Part shown: in pieces, positions 16,184 through 25,270 of the stretch
How the letters are laid out: each line of letters begins with the position of its first letter
Position numbering within the stretch: position 1 is the first letter of the stretch
NCBI RefSeq assembly: GCF_026344035.1
Contig: NZ_JAPKND010000004.1
Location: 248,001 to 312,000 of the forward strand
Reading direction: 5' to 3'
DNA from: Alcaligenes endophyticus
GTDB taxonomy: Bacteria; Pseudomonadota; Gammaproteobacteria; Burkholderiales; Burkholderiaceae_B
Length of the DNA: 64,000 bases
Made by a program: the position numbers and the translations under genes
The notes under the pieces: model-generated
What the model was told of the DNA's origin: nothing
The model's database searches: none
What the model saw: only the letters and a program-made list of their open reading frames with translations

Positions 16184-17158
16184 ATGAAACTCTATCAAAA
16201 AACCATAGTCAGTTTATGCGCGGGCCTAAGCCTATTAGGTCTGGGCACCGCGCAGGCCCAAAACTACCCCGAACGAGCGGTCACCATGGTCGTCCCCTTT
16301 CCCGCGGGTGGGCCAACTGACTTAGTTGCACGGGTAGTAGCACGAAAATTAAGTGAGCAAATGGGAGAGACCTTTATCGTAGAAAATAAAGGTGGTGCCA
16401 ACGGTGCCATAGGGATGCAGGCGGTTGCTGCCGCTCGCCCTGATGGCTACACCATTTTGTATAACACCTCATCTATTGCCCTGACTCCGAATCTGTATAG
16501 CAAACTCAGCTTTACCCCCTCTAAGGACTTTGTGGGTGTTAGCTCTACGGCCACCGTACCCATGGTCATACTGACTCACCCGTCAGTACCTGCCGACACT
16601 CTTGAGGAATTCATCGCCTACGCCAAGGACAACCCAAATCAACTCTCCTTTGCTTCTGCAGGGGCAGGTAATGTCACGCACTTAACCGCTCACCTGCTCA
16701 ATCAGGCGACAGGTATCTCTGCTGCCCATATCCCCTACCGTGGTAGTGCACCAGGTTTAGTGGACCTCGTGGGAGGACAGGTGCAATTTATGGTGAATAC
16801 CATCAATGACTCGTATCCGATGATACGTGACGGCCGCGTCAAAGCCTTAGCCGTGACCAGTTCAGAACGCAGCCACCTGCTACCCGATGTCCCCACTGTA
16901 GCGGAAACAGTACTGCCTGGCTTTGAAAGCGGTGCCTGGCAAGGAATCGCCGTACCGGCGAAAACTCCGACGGAAATTATTGAGCGCTTAAACAAAGAGA
17001 TCACCATAGCCCTGCAATCACCAGAAGTAAAAGAGCAACTTGACACCCAAGGAACCCAAGTACTAGGTTCGTCCTCAGAGGATTATCAAACCTACATAGC
17101 CCAAGAAACCAAGCGTTGGGGTGAAGTGATTCGCGATGCGGGAGTGAAGCTGGATTAA
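16184..17158 (+). CDS. Bug-family (TctC-like) periplasmic solute-binding protein
   Basis: Binds an organic acid in the periplasm for tripartite tricarboxylate-type transport. 324 aa with a signal peptide ending TAQAQ (about residues 1-26). The mature start NYPERAVTMVVPFPAGGPTD is the diagnostic Bug motif with its ligand-binding loop. Further motifs are VENKGGANGAIG and AHIPYRGSAPGLVDLVGGQVQ. An AAGGAG ribosome site is 6 bases before the ATG. No TctA or TctB membrane partner is near, as is common for this expanded family. It is the last gene of the CaiB unit. Confidence 0.93.
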   Translation: MKLYQKTIVSLCAGLSLLGLGTAQAQNYPERAVTMVVPFPAGGPTDLVARVVARKLSEQMGETFIVENKGGANGAIGMQAVAAARPDGYTILYNTSSIALTPNLYSKLSFTPSKDFVGVSSTATVPMVILTHPSVPADTLEEFIAYAKDNPNQLSFASAGAGNVTHLTAHLLNQATGISAAHIPYRGSAPGLVDLVGGQVQFMVNTINDSYPMIRDGRVKALAVTSSERSHLLPDVPTVAETVLPGFESGAWQGIAVPAKTPTEIIERLNKEITIALQSPEVKEQLDTQGTQVLGSSSEDYQTYIAQETKRWGEVIRDAGVKLD

Positions 17159-17180
17159 GCCCCACCACTGCATTATTAAA

Positions 17181-17204
17181 AAGGGCTCCTTGTCAGGAGC
17201 CCTT
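17181..17204. terminator. Bidirectional terminator between Bug gene and aldehyde dehydrogenase
   Basis: Perfect 10-bp stem AAGGGCTCCT/AGGAGCCCTT with loop TGTC. On the minus strand it is followed by TTTTT-rich sequence, so it serves the leftward TRAP-ALDH operon best; it also lies at the end of the rightward Bug unit. Confidence 0.88.
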
Positions 17205-17231
17205 CAACAACATCAGACTGTACAAGCGACC

Positions 17232-18716
17232 TTACGGATTCACATACCAGACTGTTTTGGTCTGCTGATATTGATCCAACGCCTCCAGCCCTTTATCTTT
17301 ACCACCAAAGCCAGACAACTTAAAGCCTCCAAACGGAGCAGTGATGTCTCCTTCAGAAAAACCATTCACCGATACCGTCCCTGCTTTGATCTGACGTGTC
17401 ACCCGCTGAGCGCGTCGTAAATCACGCGTGTACACCGAGGCGGCCAAACCATACTGAGTATTGTTGGCCAGAGCAATCGCCTCCTCCTCGGTCTCAAAAG
17501 TAGTCACCGCCAAAATAGGGCCGAAGACCTCTTCCTGAAACAAACGATCCTCAGGGGTGACCTGATCAAAAATAGTAGGCTCGATATACCAACCGCTACC
17601 TAACTCATTAAAGATGCGTCCACCATGCACCAACCGAGCATTATTGCCTGGATTGGTCAAGAAACTGGCTACTTTATCGAAATGCGCTTTTTCGACCATA
17701 GGGCCAATGGAAACCGTTGGATCTGTAGGCAAGCCCACTTTCCAGTCGGCCAACCCTTGCTTGAGCTTTGCTAGCAAACTCTCTTTCAAGCTGCTATGCA
17801 CAATCAAGCGCGAGCCACAACTGCAGTTCTCGCTCATGTTCCAAAACGCAGCAGCCAATATCGCCGGTACAGCTTCATCCAGCAAAGCATCCTCAAACAC
17901 TACCTGAGGGCTTTTACCACCACACTCCAGCACGACCTCTTTAAGGTTGCTCTCTGCCGAGTACTTCAAAAACAAGCGTCCTACCTCTGTAGAGCCAGTA
18001 AACGACACCATGTCGATGTCGTCATGGCGCCCCAAGGGCTCTCCTACCTGCTCGCCTGTTCCCGTAATCAGAATCAGAGCACCTTCCGGAACACCTGCCT
18101 GATGGGCCAATTCGGTCATGCGACACGCGCTCAAACTTGTGAGCTCAGACGGCTTAACAATCACCGAATTACCGCATATCAAGGCTGGTGCAACTTTCCA
18201 AGCATACATTTGAGCAGGAAAATTCCAGGGCAATACCGCTGCCACCACCCCTATAGGCTCTTTCATAATTAAGCCCAATGCATCGGAACCAGTAGGCGAA
18301 ATACGGCCAAAACACTTATCTGCCGTTTCTGCGTACCAACCGAATGTCTCAATGGTAGCGGGCATATCCGTATTCAAACACTCGGTAATAGGCTTTCCTG
18401 CATCCACACAATCAAGTGCCGCTAACTCCTCGGCATGCTGCTCCAGCAAGGCTACCCATTTGAGCATGACCTGCTTGCGTTGTGCCGGTGACAAACCTGA
18501 CCACTGCCCAGACTCAAAGGTGCTGCGCGCCGTGCGTACAGCTATGTCGACCTCGGCCGCGCCGCCAGCCGCCACTTGGCCAATCACGCTCAAATCGATA
18601 GGACTAATATTATCGAACTGTTCGGATTTGGCTTGTTGATGCCCAGGAATCAAATGCGAAGCATGCAATTTGCCTGCTCGCGCCAATTCAAAGACGGTAT
18701 CTATCTGCTTGCTCAT
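17232..18716 (-). CDS. NAD(P)-dependent aldehyde dehydrogenase (PuuC-like)
   Basis: Oxidises an aldehyde to a carboxylate. 494 aa. The family landmarks are present: VLPWNFPAQMYAWKVAPAL (cofactor entry), KPSELTSLSA, FTGSTEVGR (Rossmann turn), the general base in VVLECGGKSP (about residue 264), and the nucleophile region SENCSCGSR with the first Cys at the catalytic position (about residue 298). EEVFGPILAV and NTQYGLAASVYT complete it. It starts directly after the stop of the DapA-like gene, with its ribosome site inside that gene. It likely handles the aldehyde made by the lyase-like gene upstream. Substrate unproven. Confidence 0.92.
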   Translation of the reverse strand: MSKQIDTVFELARAGKLHASHLIPGHQQAKSEQFDNISPIDLSVIGQVAAGGAAEVDIAVRTARSTFESGQWSGLSPAQRKQVMLKWVALLEQHAEELAALDCVDAGKPITECLNTDMPATIETFGWYAETADKCFGRISPTGSDALGLIMKEPIGVVAAVLPWNFPAQMYAWKVAPALICGNSVIVKPSELTSLSACRMTELAHQAGVPEGALILITGTGEQVGEPLGRHDDIDMVSFTGSTEVGRLFLKYSAESNLKEVVLECGGKSPQVVFEDALLDEAVPAILAAAFWNMSENCSCGSRLIVHSSLKESLLAKLKQGLADWKVGLPTDPTVSIGPMVEKAHFDKVASFLTNPGNNARLVHGGRIFNELGSGWYIEPTIFDQVTPEDRLFQEEVFGPILAVTTFETEEEAIALANNTQYGLAASVYTRDLRRAQRVTRQIKAGTVSVNGFSEGDITAPFGGFKLSGFGGKDKGLEALDQYQQTKTVWYVNP

Positions 18717-19604
18717 TCATCCCTCCTGAGTCTGGTCGTAGGCGGTAATTAAGGCCAAAAACTCATCACGCTCTTGTTGCTCAACGGGCAATAAGGGCAA
18801 GCGTACCTGACCGACATCAACGCCGTGTCGCACACAACCCAATTTGGCTTTCTGGTTGTAATTACCCGACTCCATCGCTCCGATGGCGGGCAACATGGCC
18901 TTCATCATGCTGCGCACTGTAGCCCAGTCCTCGCGCTCTGCCGCCTTAAGCATTTGCACCTGTTCGGCTGGAAACACGTTAGCGCCACCACTAATCCAGC
19001 TACGGACTCCCCAGAACAGGAAGTCGGCGGCCTGATCATCACACCCGCATACCACCTGAAAATCAGGCAGATCGGCATTCACCATGGCGACTACTCGACT
19101 GAAATTACCGCTGCTTTCCTTGATACCAACGATATTTTTTACTTGCGCCAGTTCGTACACTGACTCCAGCTCAATCTGTACCCCGATACGAGCAGGAAAG
19201 TTATACATTACAATCGGCAGAGTCGTTGCGGCAGCAACCTCTTTAAAGTAAGCGACTACCTCGTTTTGGCCCGGCAAGCTATAGGGAGTAGGCGACAACA
19301 TCAGTCCCTCGTAACCTAACTCCTCGGCCTCCCGAATACGCGCAATAGCTTCAGCCGGTGACATAGAGTTCACGCCCGCTATCAGCGAAGTACGTCCGCG
19401 CCCAGTTTCAGCCACGATTTCCAAGACACGACGGCGCTCGTGGGCGGTCAACGCGTAGTACTCACCGGTCGTACCGCACGCCACTATGCCGCCCACACCC
19501 GCTTGAATAAAGCTTTCAACCAGCGCTTTCAAGGCCGCTTCGTTAAGTTCGTTGTTAGCGTCAAAAGGGGTAACAATAGGAACAAGAATTCCGTTCAAAT
19601 TCAT
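18717..19604 (-). CDS. DapA-superfamily aldolase/dehydratase (catabolic type)
   Basis: 295-aa class I lyase of the dihydrodipicolinate synthase/N-acetylneuraminate lyase superfamily. It shows ACGTTGEYYALTAHER (pyruvyl-binding loop), the catalytic tyrosine in MYNFPARIG (about residue 134) and the Schiff-base lysine in VGIKESSGNF (about residue 162). A biosynthetic DapA is less likely because the gene is in an operon with a TRAP transporter, a GntR regulator and an aldehyde dehydrogenase. That is the layout of sugar-acid or hydroxyproline-type catabolic pathways ending in 2-oxoglutarate semialdehyde oxidation. The exact reaction is open. Confidence 0.88.
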   Translation of the reverse strand: MNLNGILVPIVTPFDANNELNEAALKALVESFIQAGVGGIVACGTTGEYYALTAHERRRVLEIVAETGRGRTSLIAGVNSMSPAEAIARIREAEELGYEGLMLSPTPYSLPGQNEVVAYFKEVAAATTLPIVMYNFPARIGVQIELESVYELAQVKNIVGIKESSGNFSRVVAMVNADLPDFQVVCGCDDQAADFLFWGVRSWISGGANVFPAEQVQMLKAAEREDWATVRSMMKAMLPAIGAMESGNYNQKAKLGCVRHGVDVGQVRLPLLPVEQQERDEFLALITAYDQTQEG

Positions 19605-19639
19605 GATGTCTCCAGCAAATTAATAACAGTGATAAGTAC

Positions 19640-20287
19640 TTATTCAATAACTTTGCGAGTAAAAGCACTGAGGTACTCCATCAATGCTTCAGCACCACGC
19701 AAGGCCATCTCGGGATTACCATCCTGGATCCCTTCCGCCAAGGTTAAATGGGCCTGAGCCCCGGCTTCTAGGTCGCCTTCGTATTGAAAGGCGTACCAGA
19801 ATCGTCTGCACTGTACGATCATGGGGATGACCGCTTGCACAGCGAATGTGTTACGACAGGCCACATGCATCAACTCATCTAAATGATGATCAGCCAACAT
19901 ATAGGCATCAATATCTTTCGCATCGGCCGCTGCTACCATAGCCTGAGCATGGGTGAGCAAACTGCTGCGCTGTGCTGGGCTCGCCCAGCGTGCAGCACCT
20001 TGCACAATCAAACGCTCCAGCACACGGCGTGTTTCAATTAAAGTTAGGTGTTCCGCTACACGTATCTCGCTCACACGCAGACCACGGCGAGGCTGCTGCT
20101 CAATCAAGCCCATCGCTACCATACGCATTAACGCTTCGCGTATTGGCGTACGCCCCAAACCCGTCAGCTCAACGAGATCACTGTCCACAATGGCCTGACC
20201 CGGCTCAAGCTTGAGCGTAGCGATTAATTGCTCAATCGCCTGATAGGCTGTTTCTGCAGCACGAGAAGGAGGAACGGAACGACTCAC
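19640..20287 (-). CDS. GntR-family regulator, FadR/FCD subfamily
   Basis: 215 aa: an N-terminal winged helix (AYQAIEQLIATLKLEPGQAIV and GLGRTPIREALMRMVAMGLIEQQPRRG) and a C-terminal FCD ligand domain (from ETRRVLERLIVQ) with the metal-ligand-type residues ADHHLDELMHVA. Start is GTG at 20287, with TTGGAG about 7 bases upstream. It lies inside the TRAP-DapA-ALDH operon, so it probably controls it; a palindrome in the dctP promoter is a candidate site. Confidence 0.92.
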   Translation of the reverse strand: MSRSVPPSRAAETAYQAIEQLIATLKLEPGQAIVDSDLVELTGLGRTPIREALMRMVAMGLIEQQPRRGLRVSEIRVAEHLTLIETRRVLERLIVQGAARWASPAQRSSLLTHAQAMVAAADAKDIDAYMLADHHLDELMHVACRNTFAVQAVIPMIVQCRRFWYAFQYEGDLEAGAQAHLTLAEGIQDGNPEMALRGAEALMEYLSAFTRKVIE

Positions 20288-20311
20288 ACAAACTCCAATA
20301 CAATAAATGCG

Positions 20312-21631
20312 TTAAAAACCAGATACTTGTTGCGGTAACCAAGTCGCTATCATGGGAAACAAAGCAACGAACAACAAGGTCACCAACTGAGCCAGAATAA
20401 ACGGTACAACCCCTCGACATACTTGTCCGTATGTCATATCTTTAGGCGCAATCGATAATAGATAAAAAATCGATGAGGCCAACGGAGGAGTGAGATAACT
20501 AGTTTGAATCACCACAATAACCATTACTCCGAACCATAAGGGATCAAAGCCACTGGCGACCACAAAAGGCAAAAACAAGGGGACGCAAATCAACACGTTC
20601 GCCGTCCAATCCAGCACAAAACCTAACAGGAAAACAATACCTAAAAACAGAATAATTGTGCCGGTTGTACCCAAACCCAAATCACTAGTAAGCATGTGTA
20701 CAAGCTTGGCACCACCATTTGCCGCAAAGGCTCCCGTGAACATAATCCCGCCAGCCACAATTAGCATAATCATGGCGGTGATACGCACTGTGATGCGTAA
20801 CGCGCTGCTCAACACTTCCCAATTAAACTGGCGATAAAAGACGCACAGCACAGCGGCAGCCGCCGCGCCTAAAGCAGCCGCTTCAGTAGGCGAAGCAATT
20901 CCTTTCATCAGCGAGCCAAGAACTGCCACAATTAGCAGCATCATCGGCACCAATCCGCGCATAGTGATACCAATTTTCTCGCTCATAGGTTTACGCATAT
21001 CTTCATCGTCCGCCCGTGGTCCTAGCTCAGGCTTCAGCATCGTCGCGATCAGAATATAGGCTACAAACAAACCTGTCATGATCATGCCAGGGAACAACAT
21101 CGCAGCAAACAACTCACCCACAGGTACCTGCGCCAACGAAGCATATACAACGGCGACTACTGACGGAGGAATCATGGTGCCCAAAGAACCCCCCGCGCAT
21201 ATGGTTCCAGCAATCAGTGAGTTGTTATAGCGAAAACGCTTCATGGCTGGAATAGCCATCAAACCCACCATAATCTCTACAGCGCCCACCACGCCTGCTG
21301 CGGCAGCAAAAGTCGCCGCCATGGCTATGGTGGCGATGGCCAAGCCGCCCGGCAAGCCTCCCAACCACAACTGCATCGTACGGAATAAACGAGCGGCAAT
21401 GCCCGAACGCTCGAGTAATGCCCCCATCAAGACGAACATGGGAATAGCCGACAAAATATGATTGGTTGCTGAGCTATACAAGGCACCGTACAACTGATCG
21501 AACACCATTGGCCCGAAGGCATACCACCCTGCTAGGAAAGCAGGCAATATTAAGGCAAACGCTACGGGCATGCCTTGAAAGATTAATAAGAACAAAGCAG
21601 GGAACATCAATCCCGCGATCCATAGATTCAT
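20312..21631 (-). CDS. TRAP transporter large permease (DctM family)
   Basis: 439-aa multi-helix membrane protein carrying the solute across the inner membrane using an ion gradient. About twelve hydrophobic segments are visible. Typical stretches are FPALFLLIFQGMPVAFAL, AIPMFVLMGALLERSG and GGSLGTMIPPSVVAVVYA, the last a conserved DctM ion-site region. Its ATG overlaps the dctQ stop by four bases. Second permease gene of the operon. Confidence 0.95.
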   Translation of the reverse strand: MNLWIAGLMFPALFLLIFQGMPVAFALILPAFLAGWYAFGPMVFDQLYGALYSSATNHILSAIPMFVLMGALLERSGIAARLFRTMQLWLGGLPGGLAIATIAMAATFAAAAGVVGAVEIMVGLMAIPAMKRFRYNNSLIAGTICAGGSLGTMIPPSVVAVVYASLAQVPVGELFAAMLFPGMIMTGLFVAYILIATMLKPELGPRADDEDMRKPMSEKIGITMRGLVPMMLLIVAVLGSLMKGIASPTEAAALGAAAAAVLCVFYRQFNWEVLSSALRITVRITAMIMLIVAGGIMFTGAFAANGGAKLVHMLTSDLGLGTTGTIILFLGIVFLLGFVLDWTANVLICVPLFLPFVVASGFDPLWFGVMVIVVIQTSYLTPPLASSIFYLLSIAPKDMTYGQVCRGVVPFILAQLVTLLFVALFPMIATWLPQQVSGF

Positions 21632-22149
21632 GATCTCACCTCAGCATCGTTGGGCTGCTGCACCTTGCAGGCTAGACGCAAACCATGCGCTAACAACTGC
21701 GAAGTAAAAGCCACCAAGCCAATCGCGATGCACGCATAGAAAGGCCACATCAAAGGTGCCCAGGGGCTGACCATTTCTACTTCGCTCAATTTCCAAGCCA
21801 TCCACGCTTTATGTATGCTGACCTTAGACAGCACAGCAAACAAAGGAAACAGGATGAACAAATATAAGACCACATCTGCAATACGCATCAAGGAGGCCGG
21901 TAAGTGTTTACGTACTACATCAATACTGATGTGCTCTTTCTGGCGCATAACCCAAGCCATACCTAGCAGAAAAATAGCACCGTTCATCATATAGGCCACA
22001 TCAAATGCCCACACGGTAGGGGCATGCAAAGCATAGCGAGCAAAAACTTCCCATACCATGGCCAGAACTAAGATTGCCGCAGCCCCTTCCGCTAGGCGGG
22101 ACGTTGCCAATGCAATTAAATCAAGTAGTTTCAAAACAGGCTGCAGCAT
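21628..22149 (-). CDS. TRAP transporter small permease (DctQ family)
   Basis: 173-aa protein with four predicted membrane helices. WVMRQKEHISIDVVRKHLP is the DctQ hallmark loop. It pairs with the large permease to form the membrane unit of the TRAP transporter. It starts 27 bases after the binding-protein gene and overlaps dctM by four bases. Confidence 0.93.
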   Translation of the reverse strand: MLQPVLKLLDLIALATSRLAEGAAAILVLAMVWEVFARYALHAPTVWAFDVAYMMNGAIFLLGMAWVMRQKEHISIDVVRKHLPASLMRIADVVLYLFILFPLFAVLSKVSIHKAWMAWKLSEVEMVSPWAPLMWPFYACIAIGLVAFTSQLLAHGLRLACKVQQPNDAEVRS

Positions 22150-22176
22150 GACAGCACTCCTTTTTTTGAGGGGGGC

Positions 22177-23235
22177 TTAGTCGCGAATCAAATAATCACT
22201 CTCACTGCGCCAACGATTCAAAAACCCGTCGTAATCGACCAGCAGGTTTTTCATGTAATCGTTACCCGCTTGTGCTTGAGCATCTGCTTTCTTATGGATC
22301 CAATCATTGCCCGCATCGGACAACTGCTTGATAAAGGCTGGATCCAACGTAATCACCTCGTTACGTCCCTGACGGTACTTCTCCATGGCCTTAATATCTG
22401 CGTTGTAGAAATAATCTAAAGACTGATGCGTCGTCAGATCAGCTGCCGCCTCGATAAGTTTTTGCAAATCCGCCGGCACCTTATCCCATGTCTCTTGCTT
22501 CAGCACAACTTCCCACATGAAGGTAGGCTGATGCACTCCTGGCACGACAATATATTTAGCTGCCTGATGAAACCCCTCAGGTGCATTAGAAGAAGGTGTC
22601 GCCCACTCTACCGCATCCACCCCCTTGCGTTGGAGCAAGGTGTAGGTGTCCCCTGCTGGAACCACGGTAGGCACAGCCCCAAAATAATCCTTCATCACAT
22701 CAGCCCATGCACCCGAGGTTCTGTACTTAAGTCCCTTTAAGTCCTCTGCATTGCGAATGGGGGTGTTGGCATGGGCTAGAACCTCTGTCGAACCTAACCC
22801 AACAATCATGGTTTTCAGGCCGCTTTTAGAACGCAATTCTTGTAGCTTTTCTTTACCACCGCCCTCGTACAGCCATACACGATACGCATCGGGCCCCATA
22901 CCACCGGGATAGCCTGCAAACACAGCATTGGCTGGATCTTGATTCACCAAATAACTAGAGGTGGAGTGACCTGCTTCGACAACGCCTGTCTCTACGGCTT
23001 CAAATACTTTCAGAGCAGGTACGATTACGCCCGCCCCAAAGGGTTGAATCTCAACCCGGTCTCCGGTAAGCAGCTTCACATTCTGAGCGAAGCGCTCAAG
23101 AAAATTTTGATAGAAAGGCGAGCCTTCAGGTACAGAAGTAGGCACACGCCAGCTAATTTCCGCTGCTTGTACCGATGCCATACCACACAACAGGAACAAG
23201 CCAGCAATACGGGATGCCTTAAGCATAGATTTCAT
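22177..23235 (-). CDS. TRAP transporter solute-binding protein (DctP family)
   Basis: Periplasmic ligand receptor for the TRAP permease. 352 aa from the ATG at 23235, chosen because GGAGA is 7 bases upstream and a clean signal peptide follows (MKSMLKASRIAGLFLLCGMA, cleaved near VQAAE). Mature motifs: RVPTSVPEGSPFYQNFLERFAQ, GLKYRTSGAWADVMKDYFGAVPTVVPAGDTYTLLQRKGVDAVEWA (positions about 172-216), where a conserved arginine contacts ligand carboxylates. The AVEWATPSSN stretch and overall form resemble DctP proteins for 2-oxo or alpha-hydroxy acids, but the ligand is not established. First gene of the operon. Confidence 0.93.
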   Translation of the reverse strand: MKSMLKASRIAGLFLLCGMASVQAAEISWRVPTSVPEGSPFYQNFLERFAQNVKLLTGDRVEIQPFGAGVIVPALKVFEAVETGVVEAGHSTSSYLVNQDPANAVFAGYPGGMGPDAYRVWLYEGGGKEKLQELRSKSGLKTMIVGLGSTEVLAHANTPIRNAEDLKGLKYRTSGAWADVMKDYFGAVPTVVPAGDTYTLLQRKGVDAVEWATPSSNAPEGFHQAAKYIVVPGVHQPTFMWEVVLKQETWDKVPADLQKLIEAAADLTTHQSLDYFYNADIKAMEKYRQGRNEVITLDPAFIKQLSDAGNDWIHKKADAQAQAGNDYMKNLLVDYDGFLNRWRSESDYLIRD

Positions 23236-23298
23236 GTTTGTCTCCGGGTAACTTTTATAGTTCATGTCCATTAGATTGGGATCAGGACAGGAAGACAA

Positions 23299-23327
23299 AT
23301 ATTAATATGCCGCTAATATATTAGCAA
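23299..23327 (-). promoter_or_regulatory. Promoter of the TRAP operon with a 14-bp palindromic operator
   Basis: Minus strand -35 TTGCTA (plus 23322-23327) and -10 TAATAT (plus 23299-23304), spaced 17 bases. The perfect palindrome GCTAATATATTAGC at 23312-23325 overlaps the -35 and spacer. A repressor there would block transcription. The GntR encoded in the operon is the obvious candidate (inference). Confidence 0.62.
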
Positions 23328-23426
23328 TATATACAAACTGGGGTTTGCCCTAGTGCAGGAAAAAAATACAAAACTGAACCCTTATGCCAGCCATGTATGA
23401 CTACATGCCTGTAGAGAGAATGTCGC

Positions 23427-24659
23427 TTACGTTGGTGCCGCGAGCAAAGCACTCGCTTTTTCTTTAATTGGTAAGTTAACCATTGCTGCAATCAGTGCTA
23501 AGGCCATATCCGCCCACCACATCCAGCCATAATCACCAAAGCTGACCAATGCCACGCCCCCAAGATACGCCCCAAAAAATGCGCCTACTTGGTGTGATAA
23601 TAAAGTCAGCCCAAACAACGTCGCCAAATAACGGGTGCCATACAGCTTGGAGACAATTCCCGCCGTTGGTGGCACGGTGGCTAACCAGGTAAAACCCAAA
23701 CCAATGGCAAAAGCATAGAAGACCCAATCCGTTTTTGGCATTAATACATACCACAGGATCAAGACTGCGCGCGAACCATACATCCATGCCAATATATATT
23801 TACTTTGATAGCGCGCGACACATGAACCTGCAACAATACTGCCAAAAATATTGGCTAGCCCGATCAATGCCAATGACCAACTCGCTACCGAAGGCGGTAG
23901 ACCACACAGATCAATTTCACCTGGCAAGTGTGTCACTAAGAAAGCTATGTGAAAACCGCAAGTGAAAAAACCGATATTCAACAGCATAAAATTGCGGTCT
24001 TTAAGGGCAAACATCACTGCTTTACCCATCGCCGGCACAGGTGCCGAATGCACAGTGGGTGCAGAACCACTTTGCTCTGCTCTGGCTGCGGGCGTCAGCT
24101 TGCGTATCAGTGGTAGGGCTAATAAAGAGGCAACGGCTAGGGCACCTAGGCTACCCATCCAGCCCACTGCCTGGATGAGCTTTTGTGCTAACGGGGCAAA
24201 TACAAACTGCCCAAACGAGCCACCAGCATTAATTAGCCCGGAAGCTTCGGCCCTGGCATTGGCAGGAATGCGTTGTGCAGCCGCCCCCATCAGAGCAGAA
24301 AAGCTAGCCACACCAGCTCCCACATTGGCAATCAAGCCCATACTTAGTGTTAGGCTCCAAGTAGAGGAGCTAAACACCGTTAACGCACAACCTACAGCTA
24401 AAATCAGCAGACCTGCAATCAACACCTTGTCCGGGCCATACTTATCAGCGTAAACGCCTGCAACGGGTTGAATTGCGCCCCAAGCCAACTGCCCTATTGC
24501 CATCGCCAAGCTGATGGAAACAATACTTAACCCAGTGCTTTCTGCAATAGGGGCAATGAAAAGACCAAAGGATTGGCGTATCCCCATGGTCACCATAAGT
24601 ATGCCAGCCGCTGCCAGCGTAACCACCATTACGCCCGGTTGACGCAGTGACTGAAACAT
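23427..24659 (-). CDS. MFS transporter (OFA/monocarboxylate-like)
   Basis: 410-aa permease with twelve hydrophobic segments. Start at 24659 (MFQSLRQPG) is preferred because a strong AAAGGGGGG ribosome site lies 5 bases upstream. GIRQSFGLFIAPIAEST and the loop VYADKYGPDKVLIAG (the MFS motif A position between helices 2 and 3) place it near oxalate/formate-antiporter-like families. It lies upstream of the TRAP operon on the same strand, with its own leader, and may move a related acid. Substrate unknown. Confidence 0.88.
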   Translation of the reverse strand: MFQSLRQPGVMVVTLAAAGILMVTMGIRQSFGLFIAPIAESTGLSIVSISLAMAIGQLAWGAIQPVAGVYADKYGPDKVLIAGLLILAVGCALTVFSSSTWSLTLSMGLIANVGAGVASFSALMGAAAQRIPANARAEASGLINAGGSFGQFVFAPLAQKLIQAVGWMGSLGALAVASLLALPLIRKLTPAARAEQSGSAPTVHSAPVPAMGKAVMFALKDRNFMLLNIGFFTCGFHIAFLVTHLPGEIDLCGLPPSVASWSLALIGLANIFGSIVAGSCVARYQSKYILAWMYGSRAVLILWYVLMPKTDWVFYAFAIGLGFTWLATVPPTAGIVSKLYGTRYLATLFGLTLLSHQVGAFFGAYLGGVALVSFGDYGWMWWADMALALIAAMVNLPIKEKASALLAAPT

Positions 24660-24715
24660 ATACCCCCCTTTCATTTAGGTATAAATTACTAAGCAAATAA
24701 AAAGTAGCGCTAGGG

Positions 24716-25207
24716 CTATTTATCCAGAGCCACCTGAACAGGCTTTGCATTCAAGCCTTGCACAAGTACTTGCGGAGAAATGCCCAACAAATAACCGCGT
24801 CGACCACCGTTTATATATATCAATTCGCAGGCTAATAAGCCTTCCTCTATATAAACGGGCATGGTTTTACGTGTAGCGAAAGGCGAAGTGCCTCCTACTA
24901 AATAACCACTATGGCGTTGAGCTTGTTCTGGCTGACAAGGGCTGATTTTTTTCAGTCCTAACTGGCGTGCCAAGTTTTTCGTAGACACTTCTTTATCGCC
25001 AGGCATCACCACAATTAGGGGCTTGCCCAACTCATCCTCCATCACCAGCGTCTTGGCGGTAAGAGGTAATGCTACCCCTAATTGACGGGCGGCCTCGGCA
25101 GCGCCACCTCTGTCTACGTAATCGTAATTATGTTCAGTGAAAACTATTTTTTGCTTACGCAGCCATTGCGTTGCGGGTGTCTCGCTATTATGTTTACTCT
25201 TAGCCAT
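24716..25207 (-). CDS. ybaK: Cys-tRNA(Pro)/aminoacyl-tRNA deacylase, YbaK/EbsC family
   Basis: Clears mischarged Cys-tRNA(Pro) and similar errors in trans. 163 aa. The INS-like fold is shown by ETPATQWLRKQKIVFTEHNY, AAEAARQLGV..TAKTLVM with the catalytic lysine region, VVMPGDKEVSTKNLARQLG, and GYLVGGTSPFATRKTMPVYIEE, which carries the GGxSPFG-like loop. The start MAKSKHN is usual for the family. It is followed by the MFS gene and preceded by xerD on the same strand. Confidence 0.93.
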   Translation of the reverse strand: MAKSKHNSETPATQWLRKQKIVFTEHNYDYVDRGGAAEAARQLGVALPLTAKTLVMEDELGKPLIVVMPGDKEVSTKNLARQLGLKKISPCQPEQAQRHSGYLVGGTSPFATRKTMPVYIEEGLLACELIYINGGRRGYLLGISPQVLVQGLNAKPVQVALDK

Positions 25208-25270
25208 GATTTTTTCACATTGAATAACACCGCTAGCATATAACTGAAAACGGGCTAGGTACAGAGCAAC

